Below are positions 20,860 to 28,957 of a stretch of DNA of 64,000 nt, piece by piece. The translations under genes were made by a program, and so were the position numbers. The stretch covers positions 124,001 to 188,000 of the forward strand of contig JADJJI010000015.1 of assembly GCA_016706565.1 (NCBI GenBank), read 5' to 3'. The notes below the pieces were generated by a model, which saw only the letters and a list, made by a program, of their open reading frames with translations, had not been told where the DNA came from and searched no databases. The stretch comes from Piscinibacter sp. GTDB taxonomy: Bacteria > Pseudomonadota > Gammaproteobacteria > Burkholderiales > Burkholderiaceae_C. Within the stretch, counting starts at the first letter, position 1. Each line of letters begins with the position of its first letter.

Positions 20860-20877
20860 TATACCTAGTGGGGTATA
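20860..20877. promoter_or_regulatory. Candidate CsoR-family operator upstream of the RND operon
   Basis: TATACC-N6-GGTATA, with a G-tract in the spacer, lies between the divergent MFP gene and the nuclease-fold gene. CsoR/RcnR/FrmR-family proteins bind G/C tracts flanked by AT-rich inverted repeats of this general kind. The operon's last gene is a member of that family. Confidence 0.5.
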
Positions 20878-20916
20878 CAAATCAAGCCGATCCGTCGGAC
20901 CGGCTACGCTGTGGCC

Positions 20917-21672
20917 ATGGCCTCCGTTCACCCGCCCATTGCCGCGACGTCGCCGATCGCCGGCTCGGCCGTGCACCAGCGGCGCCTGCGGGAAGTATGG
21001 CGCTCGGCCGGCTGGCCTTGCCAGGATCTGGTCGAGGCCGAGTTGCTCGCCGCCGGGCTGCTGGAGCGGGTGCACCAGCCCAGCGGCCACGAGACGCTTC
21101 GCGTCACCGACGCCGGGGTGGCCGCGCTGGCCGGCACGCTGCAGCGCAACCGCACGCGGCGCGATGCCCATGAGGCGCTGGTCGAGCGGGTGGCGCGCGA
21201 GATGGCGCGCGCCGGCCGCATCGCCTGGCGCGGCCTGAGCCTGCGCGCGCGGGTCGGCGAGGGCGAGGCCGGCGCCTGGGTGATGGCGATGCCCGATGTC
21301 TTCTCGATCCGCCACACCACGGTGGAGGACTACCTCGAGCCGGTGGCCCACGAGATCAAGGTGGCGCGCGCCGACCTGCTGTCGGATCTGCGCCATCCGC
21401 ACAAGCGGCATGCCTACCTCGCGCTCTCCAGCCAATGCTGGTACGTGCTGAAGGAAGGCATCGCGACGGCGGAGGAAGTGCCCGCCGAGTTCGGCGTGAT
21501 GTTCGCGCTGCCGGGGGGCGTGCTGGACGTGGCCCGGCCGGCCCCGAAACGCGCGATGAGGCTGCCGCTGGCCACCTGGATGGCGCTGGCGCGTGCCACG
21601 CCGGAGCCGGGGCCCGATGGCGAAGAAGCACAGGCCTGGCTGGGCGGCCCGGTCGAAGAAGGGGACACATGA
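20917..21672 (+). CDS. Conserved protein with PD-(D/E)XK nuclease-like (MmcB-like) core
   Basis: A 251-residue protein from the ATG at 20917 (a GTG at 20911 is also in frame). The centre reads AMPDVFSIRH followed by VAHEIKVARADLLSDLR, giving D-xn-E-x-K as in restriction-like nuclease folds and resembling MmcB-type DNA-repair proteins (E-V-K-x-S-R-A-D-F). A winged-helix-like N-terminal region (about 20-75, ending RVTDAGVAAL) could bind DNA. Function is not established. Its stop overlaps the next gene's ATG (ATGA), so the two are translationally coupled. Confidence 0.6.
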   Translation: MASVHPPIAATSPIAGSAVHQRRLREVWRSAGWPCQDLVEAELLAAGLLERVHQPSGHETLRVTDAGVAALAGTLQRNRTRRDAHEALVERVAREMARAGRIAWRGLSLRARVGEGEAGAWVMAMPDVFSIRHTTVEDYLEPVAHEIKVARADLLSDLRHPHKRHAYLALSSQCWYVLKEGIATAEEVPAEFGVMFALPGGVLDVARPAPKRAMRLPLATWMALARATPEPGPDGEEAQAWLGGPVEEGDT

Positions 21673-22979
21673 GCGGCTGGTGGTCGAAACTGTTCGGCGG
21701 CACGAAGGCGCCCGATGCGCGGCCCGAGCCGTTGCCCGCGCCGGCCGCGCCGCCGCGCGCCGCCGTGCCGGCACCGAGCTTCGGTGCGCGGCGCCCGCTG
21801 GTGGGCGCGAACGGCGAGCTTGCGGGCTTCGAGTTCCGCCTGGCCGCGTCGACCCAGCGCCGCATGCAGGAAGCCAGCGACGGCCCCGCCGCGGCGGCGC
21901 ACGCCATCGCGCTGCTGTCGGCGATGCGCTCGACGCTGGCCGCCGGCCGCCATGCGCTGTGCGAATTGCCGGCCTCGCTGCTGGCGCGGCCGGCGGTGGC
22001 CGAGCAGGTGCCCGACGGCGCCTGGCTGGCCGTCACCGGCGCCTTCGAGCCGGGCGAGAGCATCGCCGGCGCGCTGACGCAATGGCGCACGCGCGGCGTG
22101 AAGCTCGGTGCAGCCGACGGCGCGCCCGAACCGCCTGGCGCGAGCTTCGTGCTGCTGCGCCCGGGCGCCGACGGGCTGAACGACGTGCTCAACGGCTGCG
22201 TGCGCTGGCAGCAGACGCAACCCGCGCGCACACGCGTGGCGGTGGATCTGCCCGGGGTCGAGGCGATCGAGCAGGCGCTCGAATGCGGCGTGGCGCTGGC
22301 CGCCGGCCGCGTCGAGTCGGGCGACGCGGCGTTCGCACAGCGCCGCACGGTTCAGCCGGCCACGCAGCGCCTGTGCCAGCTGCTCAACGACGTGGTGGCC
22401 GATCGCGACACGGCGCACCTGGGCGCCGAGCTGCGCGCCGACCTGGCCCTGTCGTACCGGCTGCTGCGCAGCGTCAACAGCCCGGCGGTGGGCCTGTCGA
22501 AGCCGATCGAGTCGATCGAGCAGGCGGTGATGGTGCTCGGCCGCGGCGAGCTGTACCGCTGGCTGAGTGTGCTTCTGACTGCCTCGGGCAGCGGGCGCAA
22601 GGCCTCGCGCGCGCTGCAGGAGGTGTCGCTGGCGCGCGCCCGGCTGCTCGAGCTGCTGGCCACGGCGCGCGGCAATGCGCCGCCGGCGGCGATGTTCACC
22701 GTCGGCCTGCTGTCGATGCTCGATGCGCTGCTGCAGGTGCCGCTGGCCGAAGCGCTGCAGCCGCTGCAGCTGGCCGAGCCGGCGCGCGAGGCGCTGCTGT
22801 CGCACTCCGGCCCATGGTGGCCCGACTTGCGCCTGGCGATGGCGATCGAGCGCCATGAGCTCGAGATCGGCGAGGCGCTGGCCGCACCCCATGGCGGCCT
22901 GGACGCGGTGTTCGCGCTGGCCGAGCAGGCCTGGGCCTGGTCGGCCGAGCTGTCGCGCGCGCAGGCGGGCAGCGCATGA
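21669..22979 (+). CDS. HDOD-domain signalling protein with degenerate EAL-like N-terminus
   Basis: A 436-residue cytoplasmic protein. The C-terminal half has the HDOD signature: LCQLLNDVVADRD, the LALSYRLLRSVNSPAVGL motif and IESIEQAVMVLGRGELYRW. The N-terminal half (about 40-210, with NGELAGFEFRL and VAVDLPGVEAIEQAL) looks like an EAL fold without the catalytic EAL/DD residues, the arrangement of CdgJ/YuxH-type proteins that take part in motility and cyclic-di-GMP networks without hydrolysing it. It overlaps the preceding nuclease-fold gene by four bases. Confidence 0.8.
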   Translation: MSGWWSKLFGGTKAPDARPEPLPAPAAPPRAAVPAPSFGARRPLVGANGELAGFEFRLAASTQRRMQEASDGPAAAAHAIALLSAMRSTLAAGRHALCELPASLLARPAVAEQVPDGAWLAVTGAFEPGESIAGALTQWRTRGVKLGAADGAPEPPGASFVLLRPGADGLNDVLNGCVRWQQTQPARTRVAVDLPGVEAIEQALECGVALAAGRVESGDAAFAQRRTVQPATQRLCQLLNDVVADRDTAHLGAELRADLALSYRLLRSVNSPAVGLSKPIESIEQAVMVLGRGELYRWLSVLLTASGSGRKASRALQEVSLARARLLELLATARGNAPPAAMFTVGLLSMLDALLQVPLAEALQPLQLAEPAREALLSHSGPWWPDLRLAMAIERHELEIGEALAAPHGGLDAVFALAEQAWAWSAELSRAQAGSA

Positions 22980-23064
22980 GGCGGGCCGAGCGCTGGGCCG
23001 CTCCCGAGCCGGCCCGCATTCCCTCGGGGGATCGACCGGCGTACCCGTCGGTCGAGGGGCAGTC

Positions 23065-24003
23065 GTGACCGAACACGCGGCAAGAGAGCGCGCGGCGCTC
23101 TGGGCGGCGCTCGCGCTGATCTTGGTGTGGGGGGCCAACTTCAGCGTGCAGAAGGCGGTGTTCGAGGCGCTGTCGCCCGGCGGCTTCCTGTTCGTGCGCT
23201 ACCTGATCATGCCGGTGGCCGCGGCACTGCTGCTGGTGGCCCACTACGGCACGAAGTGGCCGAAGCTGCCGCGCCGCGAGCTGCTGGCGCTGCTCAAGCT
23301 CGGCGTGGCCGGGCACCTGCTGCACGTGGGGCTGGTGACCTACGGCATCCACTGGTCCACCGCCTTCTCCAGCTCGCTGATCCTCGCCTGCGGGCCGGTG
23401 TTCACGCTGCTCATCCTGCGCTGGCACGGCATCGAGCACTTCACGCGCGGCCAGCTCGTGGGCGTGACGGTCGCGGTGGTCGGCGTGCTGGTGTTCCTGT
23501 CCGACAAGCTGCTCGGCGGCCAGTGGCAGGCCGGCGGTGGCGACCTGACGCTGCTCGTCGCGGCCTCGTTCTTCTCGTACTACACGGTCACCGCCAAGCC
23601 GCTGATCGAGCGCCACGGCGGCGTGGTGGTGATGACCTACGGCACGCTGCTGGGCAGCGCGCCGGTGGTGCTGGTCAGCCTGCCCGCCGGGCTGCAGGTG
23701 CACTGGGCCGAGGTGCCGCCGCTGATCTGGCTGGGCATGCTCTACGCGGTGCTGATCTCGGCTTTCCTCGGCTGGCTGGTGTGGGGCTGGGTCAACGCCG
23801 TGCGTGGCGTGGCCCGCACCGCGCCGCTGATGTACCTGATGCCGCCCGTGGCGGCGCTGGTGGCCTGGCTGGTCACCGGCGAGCGCTACACCGCGATCAA
23901 GCTGCTCGGCGCCGCGATCACGCTGGTCGGCGTGGCCTGGGCGCAGTTCGCCTCGGCGAGCACGCGCGACGCGGTGCGCGACTCCGTTCCGCCGGTGGAC
24001 TGA
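23065..24003 (+). CDS. DMT-superfamily transporter (EamA family, RhaT/YdcZ-like exporter)
   Basis: A 312-residue inner-membrane protein with ten hydrophobic segments and two EamA repeats. It opens AALWAALALILVWGANFSVQ, with the typical W-G-x-N-F, and the second repeat has LISAFLGWLVWGWVNAVRG and PLMYLMPPVAALVAWL. The GTG at 23065 is preceded by GAGGGGC and gives the standard length; longer frames upstream overlap the HDOD gene. Members export amino acids or other metabolites; the substrate is unknown. Confidence 0.88.
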   Translation: MTEHAARERAALWAALALILVWGANFSVQKAVFEALSPGGFLFVRYLIMPVAAALLLVAHYGTKWPKLPRRELLALLKLGVAGHLLHVGLVTYGIHWSTAFSSSLILACGPVFTLLILRWHGIEHFTRGQLVGVTVAVVGVLVFLSDKLLGGQWQAGGGDLTLLVAASFFSYYTVTAKPLIERHGGVVVMTYGTLLGSAPVVLVSLPAGLQVHWAEVPPLIWLGMLYAVLISAFLGWLVWGWVNAVRGVARTAPLMYLMPPVAALVAWLVTGERYTAIKLLGAAITLVGVAWAQFASASTRDAVRDSVPPVD

Positions 24004-24027
24004 ATCTCGCCGGCTATCATCGGAGTG

Positions 24028-24236
24028 CTTCAGGTGCTTCCGGCCAGTCCTCGGCCGGGAGTTAAACGGGAAGCAGGTGCCGCGCCCGCAAGGGCGCGAA
24101 GGCCTGCGCTGCCCCCGCACCGGTAAGCGGGTACACGGCCATCTCAGTGCCACTGCGGGCGAACACCCGTGGGAAGGCGATGGCCGCGGTGCGACACCTG
24201 TCGCATCGACCCGCGAGCCCGGATACCGGCCTGCCA
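24028..24236 (+). ncRNA. Cobalamin (B12) riboswitch
   Basis: The leader contains the expected elements in order: GGTGCTT near 24033, GGGAAGCAGGTG near 24070, the GCCCCCGCACCGGTAAGC core near 24110, GGGAAGGCG near 24170, and a B12 box AGCCCGGATACCGGCCTGCC at 24216-24235. It lies 85 bases upstream of btuB, where B12 binding would repress the uptake operon. The rest of the 317-base gap around it holds only the btuB ribosome site. Confidence 0.93.
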
Positions 24237-24320
24237 AGCGCAGCCGCCGGCGACCCTCGGGCCACCGGCATACGCCAACAATGCAGCCTGCGGGGACGCT
24301 GGCTGCTTGGAGTCCATTCG

Positions 24321-26160
24321 ATGTTCCCTTCCCGTCGTTGCCCGTCCGCCTTGCGCGGCCTGGGCCTTCTCGTCTCTTCCACCCTTTCCCCTCGCCTCCC
24401 TGGCCGCCGAGCCGCAGACGCTGCAGCCGGTGGTCGTCACCGCCACGCGGCTGCCGCAGCCGATCGACACCGTGCTGGCCGACCTGCGCGTCATCGATGC
24501 CGACACCATCGCAAACGCCGGCCCGATGACCCTGACCGAGCTGCTGCAGACGCGCGGCGGCGTCGAGATCAGCGCCACCGGCGGGCCCGGCCAGGTGTCC
24601 AGCATCTTCCTGCGCGGCAGCAACGCCAGCCACGTCGTGCTGCTGATCGACGGCGTGCGCGTCAACTCGGCCACCGCCGGCACCAACGCCTTCGAGAACC
24701 TGCCGCTGGCGCAGATCGAGCGCATCGAGATCCTGCGCGGCGTGGGCAGCAGCCTGTACGGCGCCGATGCGATCGGCGGCGTGATCCAGGTGTTCACCAA
24801 GCAGGCCGGTGCCGACCGCGCCGAGGACAGCATCGGCGCCGGGCGCTGGGGTACGCGCGAGGCCAGCGTCGGCCTGGGCCGCAAGTTCGGTGACACGCGG
24901 CTGTCGCTGCAGGCCGGCTGGCGCGAGTCGGAATCGTTCTCGGCCACCAACGAGAACGCCAGCTTCTCCTTCGAGCCCGACCGGGACGGCTACCGCAACA
25001 GCAACCTCGGCCTCAACCTCGACCACGACTGGGCCGAGGGCCAGTCGCTCGGACTGCACGTGATGGGCAGCCGCGGCGCGACGCATTTCGATGCCGGCCC
25101 GGGCAGCGACGACGTCAACCGCCAGCGCCTGTCGAGCACCGCGCTGGAGAGCCGCAACCGCCTGAGCGCCGACTGGCGCAGCCTGCTGCGCCTGGCGCGC
25201 GGCGCCGACCACATCCGCACCGACGGCGCCTTTCCCGGCTTCGTCGACACCGACCAGGACCAGGCCACCTGGCAGAACGACGTCAACGCGCTCGGCGGCC
25301 AGTGGGCAGCCGGCCTGGACTGGCGGCGCGAGAAGGTCAGCAGCGATACGGCCTACACGGTGTCGACGCGCACCTTCCGCGCCGTCTTCGTCGGCTACAC
25401 CGCGCGCTTCGACGCCCACCTGATCGAAGCCTCGGCGCGCCACGACGAGGATTCGCAGTTCGGCGGCCACGGCACCGGCAAGTTCGCCTACGGCTATCGC
25501 TTCGCGCCGCAGTGGCGCGCCTCGGCCAGCCTGGGCACGGCCTTCAAGGCGCCGAGCTTCAACGACCTGTACTACCCGAGTGCCTTCGGGTTTTCCGGCA
25601 ACCCCGACCTGAAGCCGGAGCGCGCGCGCAGCGCCGAGCTCGCGCTGCGCCACGACGGCGGCGCGCTGCAAGGCGGGCTGGTGCTGTTCCGCAGCAGCGT
25701 GCGCGACCTGATCGCGGTCGACCCGAGCTTCACCACGGTGATCAACGTCAACCGGGCGCGCTTGCGTGGCGCCACTGTCGATGCCTCGTTCAGCGAGGGC
25801 ATCTGGACGGCGCGCGGCGAGTTCACCCACCAGCAGGCCGAGGACGCCGACACCGGCACCCGCCTCGTGCGCCGCGCGCGCCAGTACGGCAGCGCCAGCC
25901 TGAGCGCCACCACCGGTGCCTGGCGGGCCGGCGTCGAGTGGGTGCTCAGCGGCGAGCGCTTCGGCACGGCGGCGAACACCGAGGCCTCGCGCATGGGCGG
26001 CTACGGCCTGGTGAACCTGAACGCGAGCTGGTTCGTCACGCCGAGCTGGTCGCTGTCGGCGCGGCTGAACAACGCCGCCGACAAGCGCTACGAGCTGGTG
26101 CAGGGCTACAACACGCCCGGGCGCAACCTGTTCGTCTCGCTCGCCTACGCGGCCTTGTAG
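24321..26160 (+). CDS. btuB: TonB-dependent vitamin B12 receptor BtuB (apparent +1 frameshift in the signal peptide)
   Basis: The mature frame encodes a full plug and barrel: LQPVVVTATRLPQPIDTVLA (TonB box region), FLRGSNASHVVLLIDGVRVN, QIERIEILRGVGSSLYGADAIGG in the plug, and a C-terminal strand ending RNLFVSLAYAAL. Outer-membrane import of cobalamin is supported by the riboswitch and the btuC-btuD-btuF genes. The ATG at 24321, nine bases after GGAG, opens a good signal peptide but is one base out of frame with the mature part. Removing one base near the CCCTTTCCCC run (24382-24391) joins them into 612 residues. The in-frame alternative, a TTG further up, has no signal-like sequence. Confidence 0.88.
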
Positions 26161-26174
26161 GCGAAGATCGCCGC

Positions 26175-27176
26175 ATGGTCCGCGCGCTGCAACTCTGGCT
26201 GCTGCTGGCGCTGTTCGCCGGCGCCGCGATGTTGCTCGCGCTGGCCAGCGGCAGCCTGGCGATCGCGCCGGCCGACGTGCTGCGCCTGCTGTGGCAGCCC
26301 GACGGCGGCAGCGCCGCGCAAGTGCTCCACACGCTTCGCCTGCCGCGTGCGCTGGCCGCTTTCGGTGTTGGCGGCCTGCTCGCGGTGGCCGGTGCGCTGA
26401 TGCAGGTGCTGCTGCGCAATCCGCTCGCAGATCCTTATGTGCTGGGCATCTCCGGCGGCGCCGCGGTGGGTGCGCTGCTCGCGCTGCTGCTCGCCGGCAG
26501 CGCGCTGCTCGTCAACGCGGGCGCCTTCGCCGGGGCGATGGTCACCATCGTGCTGGTCTTCGCGCTGGCGCAGCGCGACCTGTCTCGCGTGGACACCACC
26601 GCACGGCTGGAGAGCGCGCCGCGGCTGCTGCTCACCGGCGTGATGCTGGCCGCACTGTGGTCGGCGGTGATCACGCTGCTGCTGATGCTGGCGCCGGAGG
26701 CGCGCCTGCGCGGCATGCTGTTCTGGCTGGCCGGCGACCTGGGCGGCAGCGACGCCTCCGGCTGGCCGCTGGCCGTGCTGGCCGTGCTGCTGCTGGCGGC
26801 CTGGCCGCTGGCGCGTGAACTCAACGTGCTGCTGCGCGGTGCCGCCAGTGCGCAGGCGCTGGGCGTGTCGGTGGTGCGTCTGCGGCGCGTCGTCTACCTG
26901 CTGGCCTCGCTGGCCACGGCCGTGGCGGTGACCACCGGCGGCGCGATCGGCTTCGTCGGCCTGGTCGTGCCGCATGCGCTGCGTCTGGTGGCTGGCAACG
27001 ACCAGCGCGTGCTGCTGCCCGCCTGCGCGCTGGCCGGCGGCACGCTGCTGCTGCTGGCCGACACGCTGGCGCGCACGGTGGTGGCGCCGCAGCAGTTGCC
27101 GGTGGGCGTGATCACCGCGCTGCTCGGCGTGCCGACCTTCATCGCCCTGCTGCTGCACCGCGGAGGCCGCCGGTGA
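26175..27176 (+). CDS. btuC: Vitamin B12 ABC transporter permease BtuC (FecCD family)
   Basis: A 333-residue membrane protein starting 14 bases after btuB. FecCD hallmarks are LRLPRALAAFGVGGLLAVAGALMQ, NPLADPYVLGISGGAAVGA, AQALGVSVVRLRR and GAIGFVGLVVPHALRLVAG. About ten membrane segments are visible. It forms the channel of the B12 importer with BtuD and BtuF. Its TGA overlaps the btuD GTG start. Confidence 0.92.
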   Translation: MVRALQLWLLLALFAGAAMLLALASGSLAIAPADVLRLLWQPDGGSAAQVLHTLRLPRALAAFGVGGLLAVAGALMQVLLRNPLADPYVLGISGGAAVGALLALLLAGSALLVNAGAFAGAMVTIVLVFALAQRDLSRVDTTARLESAPRLLLTGVMLAALWSAVITLLLMLAPEARLRGMLFWLAGDLGGSDASGWPLAVLAVLLLAAWPLARELNVLLRGAASAQALGVSVVRLRRVVYLLASLATAVAVTTGGAIGFVGLVVPHALRLVAGNDQRVLLPACALAGGTLLLLADTLARTVVAPQQLPVGVITALLGVPTFIALLLHRGGRR

Positions 27177-27952
27177 ACAGCGGCAAGGTGCTGCTCGAGG
27201 CGCAGGGCCTGCGCGTGGCCGCCGGCCCGCGCACGCTGATCGAGTCGCTCGACCTGCAGGTGCGTGGCGGCGAACTCTGGTGCGTGATGGGCTCCAACGG
27301 CAGCGGAAAGACGACGCTGCTGCACACGCTGGCCGGGCTGCGGCCGGCGCAGGCGGGCACGGTGTCGATCAAGGGCAAGCCGCTGGCCGAGTGGCCGCCC
27401 GGCGAACTGGCGCGGCTGCGTGGGCTGCTGCCGCAGACGCAGCACGATGCTTTCAGCGCCGCCGCGCTCGAGGTGGTGCTGCTCGGCCGCCATCCGCACC
27501 TGGGCCGCTGGGCCTGGGAGAGCGCCGCCGACCGCCGTGTCGCGCGCGCTGCGCTGCAGTCGATGGATCTCGAAACGCTGGCCGACCACGACGTGACCAC
27601 GCTGTCCGGCGGCGAGCGGCAGCGCGTGGGCATCGCCGCGCTGCTGGCGCAGGACCCGCCGCTGCTGCTGCTCGACGAGCCGGTGGCGCACCTCGACCTG
27701 CACCACCAGGTGACGGTGCTCAATCACCTGCGCCGGCTCACGCGCGAACGCGGCCGCGCCATCGTGATGTCGATCCACGACCTGAACCTCGCCGCGCGGT
27801 TCGCCACCCATGCGCTGGTGCTCGGCCCGGGAGCGATGCTGCGCCAGGGCCCGGCCGAATCGACGATGAACGAGGTCGTGCTCAGCGCCGCTTTCGGCCA
27901 CCCGGTGGCCGGCGAGCGTTTCGGCCACCGGACCGTATTCGTGGCGGACTGA
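27173..27952 (+). CDS. btuD: Vitamin B12 ABC transporter ATPase BtuD
   Basis: A 259-residue ATPase with a GTG start overlapping the btuC stop. Walker A GSNGSGKTT is at about 41-49, the Q-loop at LLPQTQHDAF, the signature LSGGERQRVGIA and Walker B LLLLDEP with a D-loop VAHLDL and the switch His in SIHDLN. It powers BtuC. The end of the gene runs into a repeat-like, hairpin-rich segment before btuF. Confidence 0.92.
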   Translation: MNSGKVLLEAQGLRVAAGPRTLIESLDLQVRGGELWCVMGSNGSGKTTLLHTLAGLRPAQAGTVSIKGKPLAEWPPGELARLRGLLPQTQHDAFSAAALEVVLLGRHPHLGRWAWESAADRRVARAALQSMDLETLADHDVTTLSGGERQRVGIAALLAQDPPLLLLDEPVAHLDLHHQVTVLNHLRRLTRERGRAIVMSIHDLNLAARFATHALVLGPGAMLRQGPAESTMNEVVLSAAFGHPVAGERFGHRTVFVAD

Positions 27953-27956
27953 TGGC

Positions 27957-28040
27957 CCCCCCCCGTAGCGCCTTCGGCGCTCCCCCCCTGGGGGGCGCCG
28001 CCAGCGGACCGGCGAAGCCGGTTCCGCGGCGGCCGCTTGA
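27957..28040. repeat. GC-rich REP-like hairpin cluster between btuD and btuF
   Basis: Three adjacent inverted repeats: AGCGCC-TTC-GGCGCT (27967-27981), CCCCCC-T-GGGGGG (27983... 27995), and ACCGGC-GAA-GCCGGT (28008-28022), followed by CCGCGG palindromes. This resembles the short intergenic palindromic elements common in Burkholderiales, but copy number cannot be judged from one window. It is out of keeping with the tight packing of the rest of the operon. Confidence 0.5.
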
Positions 28041-28062
28041 TCGCGCCGGCCTGTGGCGGCGC

Positions 28063-28929
28063 ATGGTGCCGCCGTTGCTCGCCTTCCTGGCGTGTCTGCC
28101 CGTGCATGCGGCCGTGCAGGTGAAGGACGACGCAGGAACCACGATCACTTTGGCCCGCCCGGCGCAGCGCATCGTCAGCCTCGCCCCGCACCTGACCGAG
28201 CTGTTGTTCGCCGCCGGCGCCGACGCGCAGGTGGTGGGCGTGGGCGCCTACAGCGACTTTCCCGCGGCAGCCAAGGCCCTGCCGCGCGTGGGTGACGCCG
28301 CGATGCTCGATCTCGAACGCATCCTGGCGCTGAAGCCCGACCTGCTGGTGGTCTGGCGCGACGGCAATTCGCCGCAGCAGTTGCAGCGCCTGTCCACGCT
28401 GGGCATCCCGGTCTATGCGAGCGAACTGGGCCACCTCGCCGACATCGCGTCGACGCTGCGCCGCTTCGGACGGCTGGCCGGCACCGAGGCGGCGGCGAAC
28501 GCGCGTGCCGATGGCTTCGAGCAGGAGCTCCAGGCGCTGCGCCAGCGTTATGCCGGGCGCCCGACGCTGCGGGTGTTCTATCAGATCTGGCACCGGCCGC
28601 TGCTGACCATCAATGACCGCCACCTGATCAGCGAGTCATTGCACATCTGCGGCGCGCGCAACGTGTTCGGCACGCTGGCGCCGCTGACGCCCACGGTCAG
28701 CGAGGAGGCCGTGGTCGCGCAGGACCCGGACGCCATCGTCACCGCGCGCGCCGGCACCGACGGGCCCGACCACCTGGACACGTGGCGCCGGCTCACGCAG
28801 CTGTCGGCCACGCGCCGCGGCGCGCTGCTGGCAGTCGACCCGGACACGCTGCATCGCTCATCGGACCGTTTGCCCGAGGGCATCCGCGGTTTGTGCGAGA
28901 AGCTCGACGGCGTGCGACGCGCGCCCTGA
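28063..28929 (+). CDS. btuF: Periplasmic cobalamin-binding protein BtuF
   Basis: A 288-residue binding protein from the ATG at 28063, which opens a signal peptide (LLAFLACLPVHA-A). Family features are TLARPAQRIVSLAPHLTELLFAAGA, LDLERILALKPDLLVVW and HLISESLHICGARNVF, as in BtuF/HutB-type (Peripla_BP_2) proteins. An in-frame ATG at 27952 overlapping the btuD stop would add 37 residues encoded by the repeat-like segment and bury the signal peptide, so the later start is preferred. It delivers B12 to BtuCD. Confidence 0.88.
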   Translation: MVPPLLAFLACLPVHAAVQVKDDAGTTITLARPAQRIVSLAPHLTELLFAAGADAQVVGVGAYSDFPAAAKALPRVGDAAMLDLERILALKPDLLVVWRDGNSPQQLQRLSTLGIPVYASELGHLADIASTLRRFGRLAGTEAAANARADGFEQELQALRQRYAGRPTLRVFYQIWHRPLLTINDRHLISESLHICGARNVFGTLAPLTPTVSEEAVVAQDPDAIVTARAGTDGPDHLDTWRRLTQLSATRRGALLAVDPDTLHRSSDRLPEGIRGLCEKLDGVRRAP

Positions 28930-28957
28930 TGCGTCACACTGGGCAGAACGTCCGGGG

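Noticed and set aside
22696..25830. A 1044-codon minus-strand open frame
   Set aside because: It runs antisense through the HDOD gene, the DMT gene, the riboswitch and btuB, all of which are well supported.
27952..28062. Upstream ATG for btuF overlapping the btuD stop
   Set aside because: It would translate the REP-like repeat and place 37 residues ahead of a clear signal peptide, so the ATG at 28063 was chosen.
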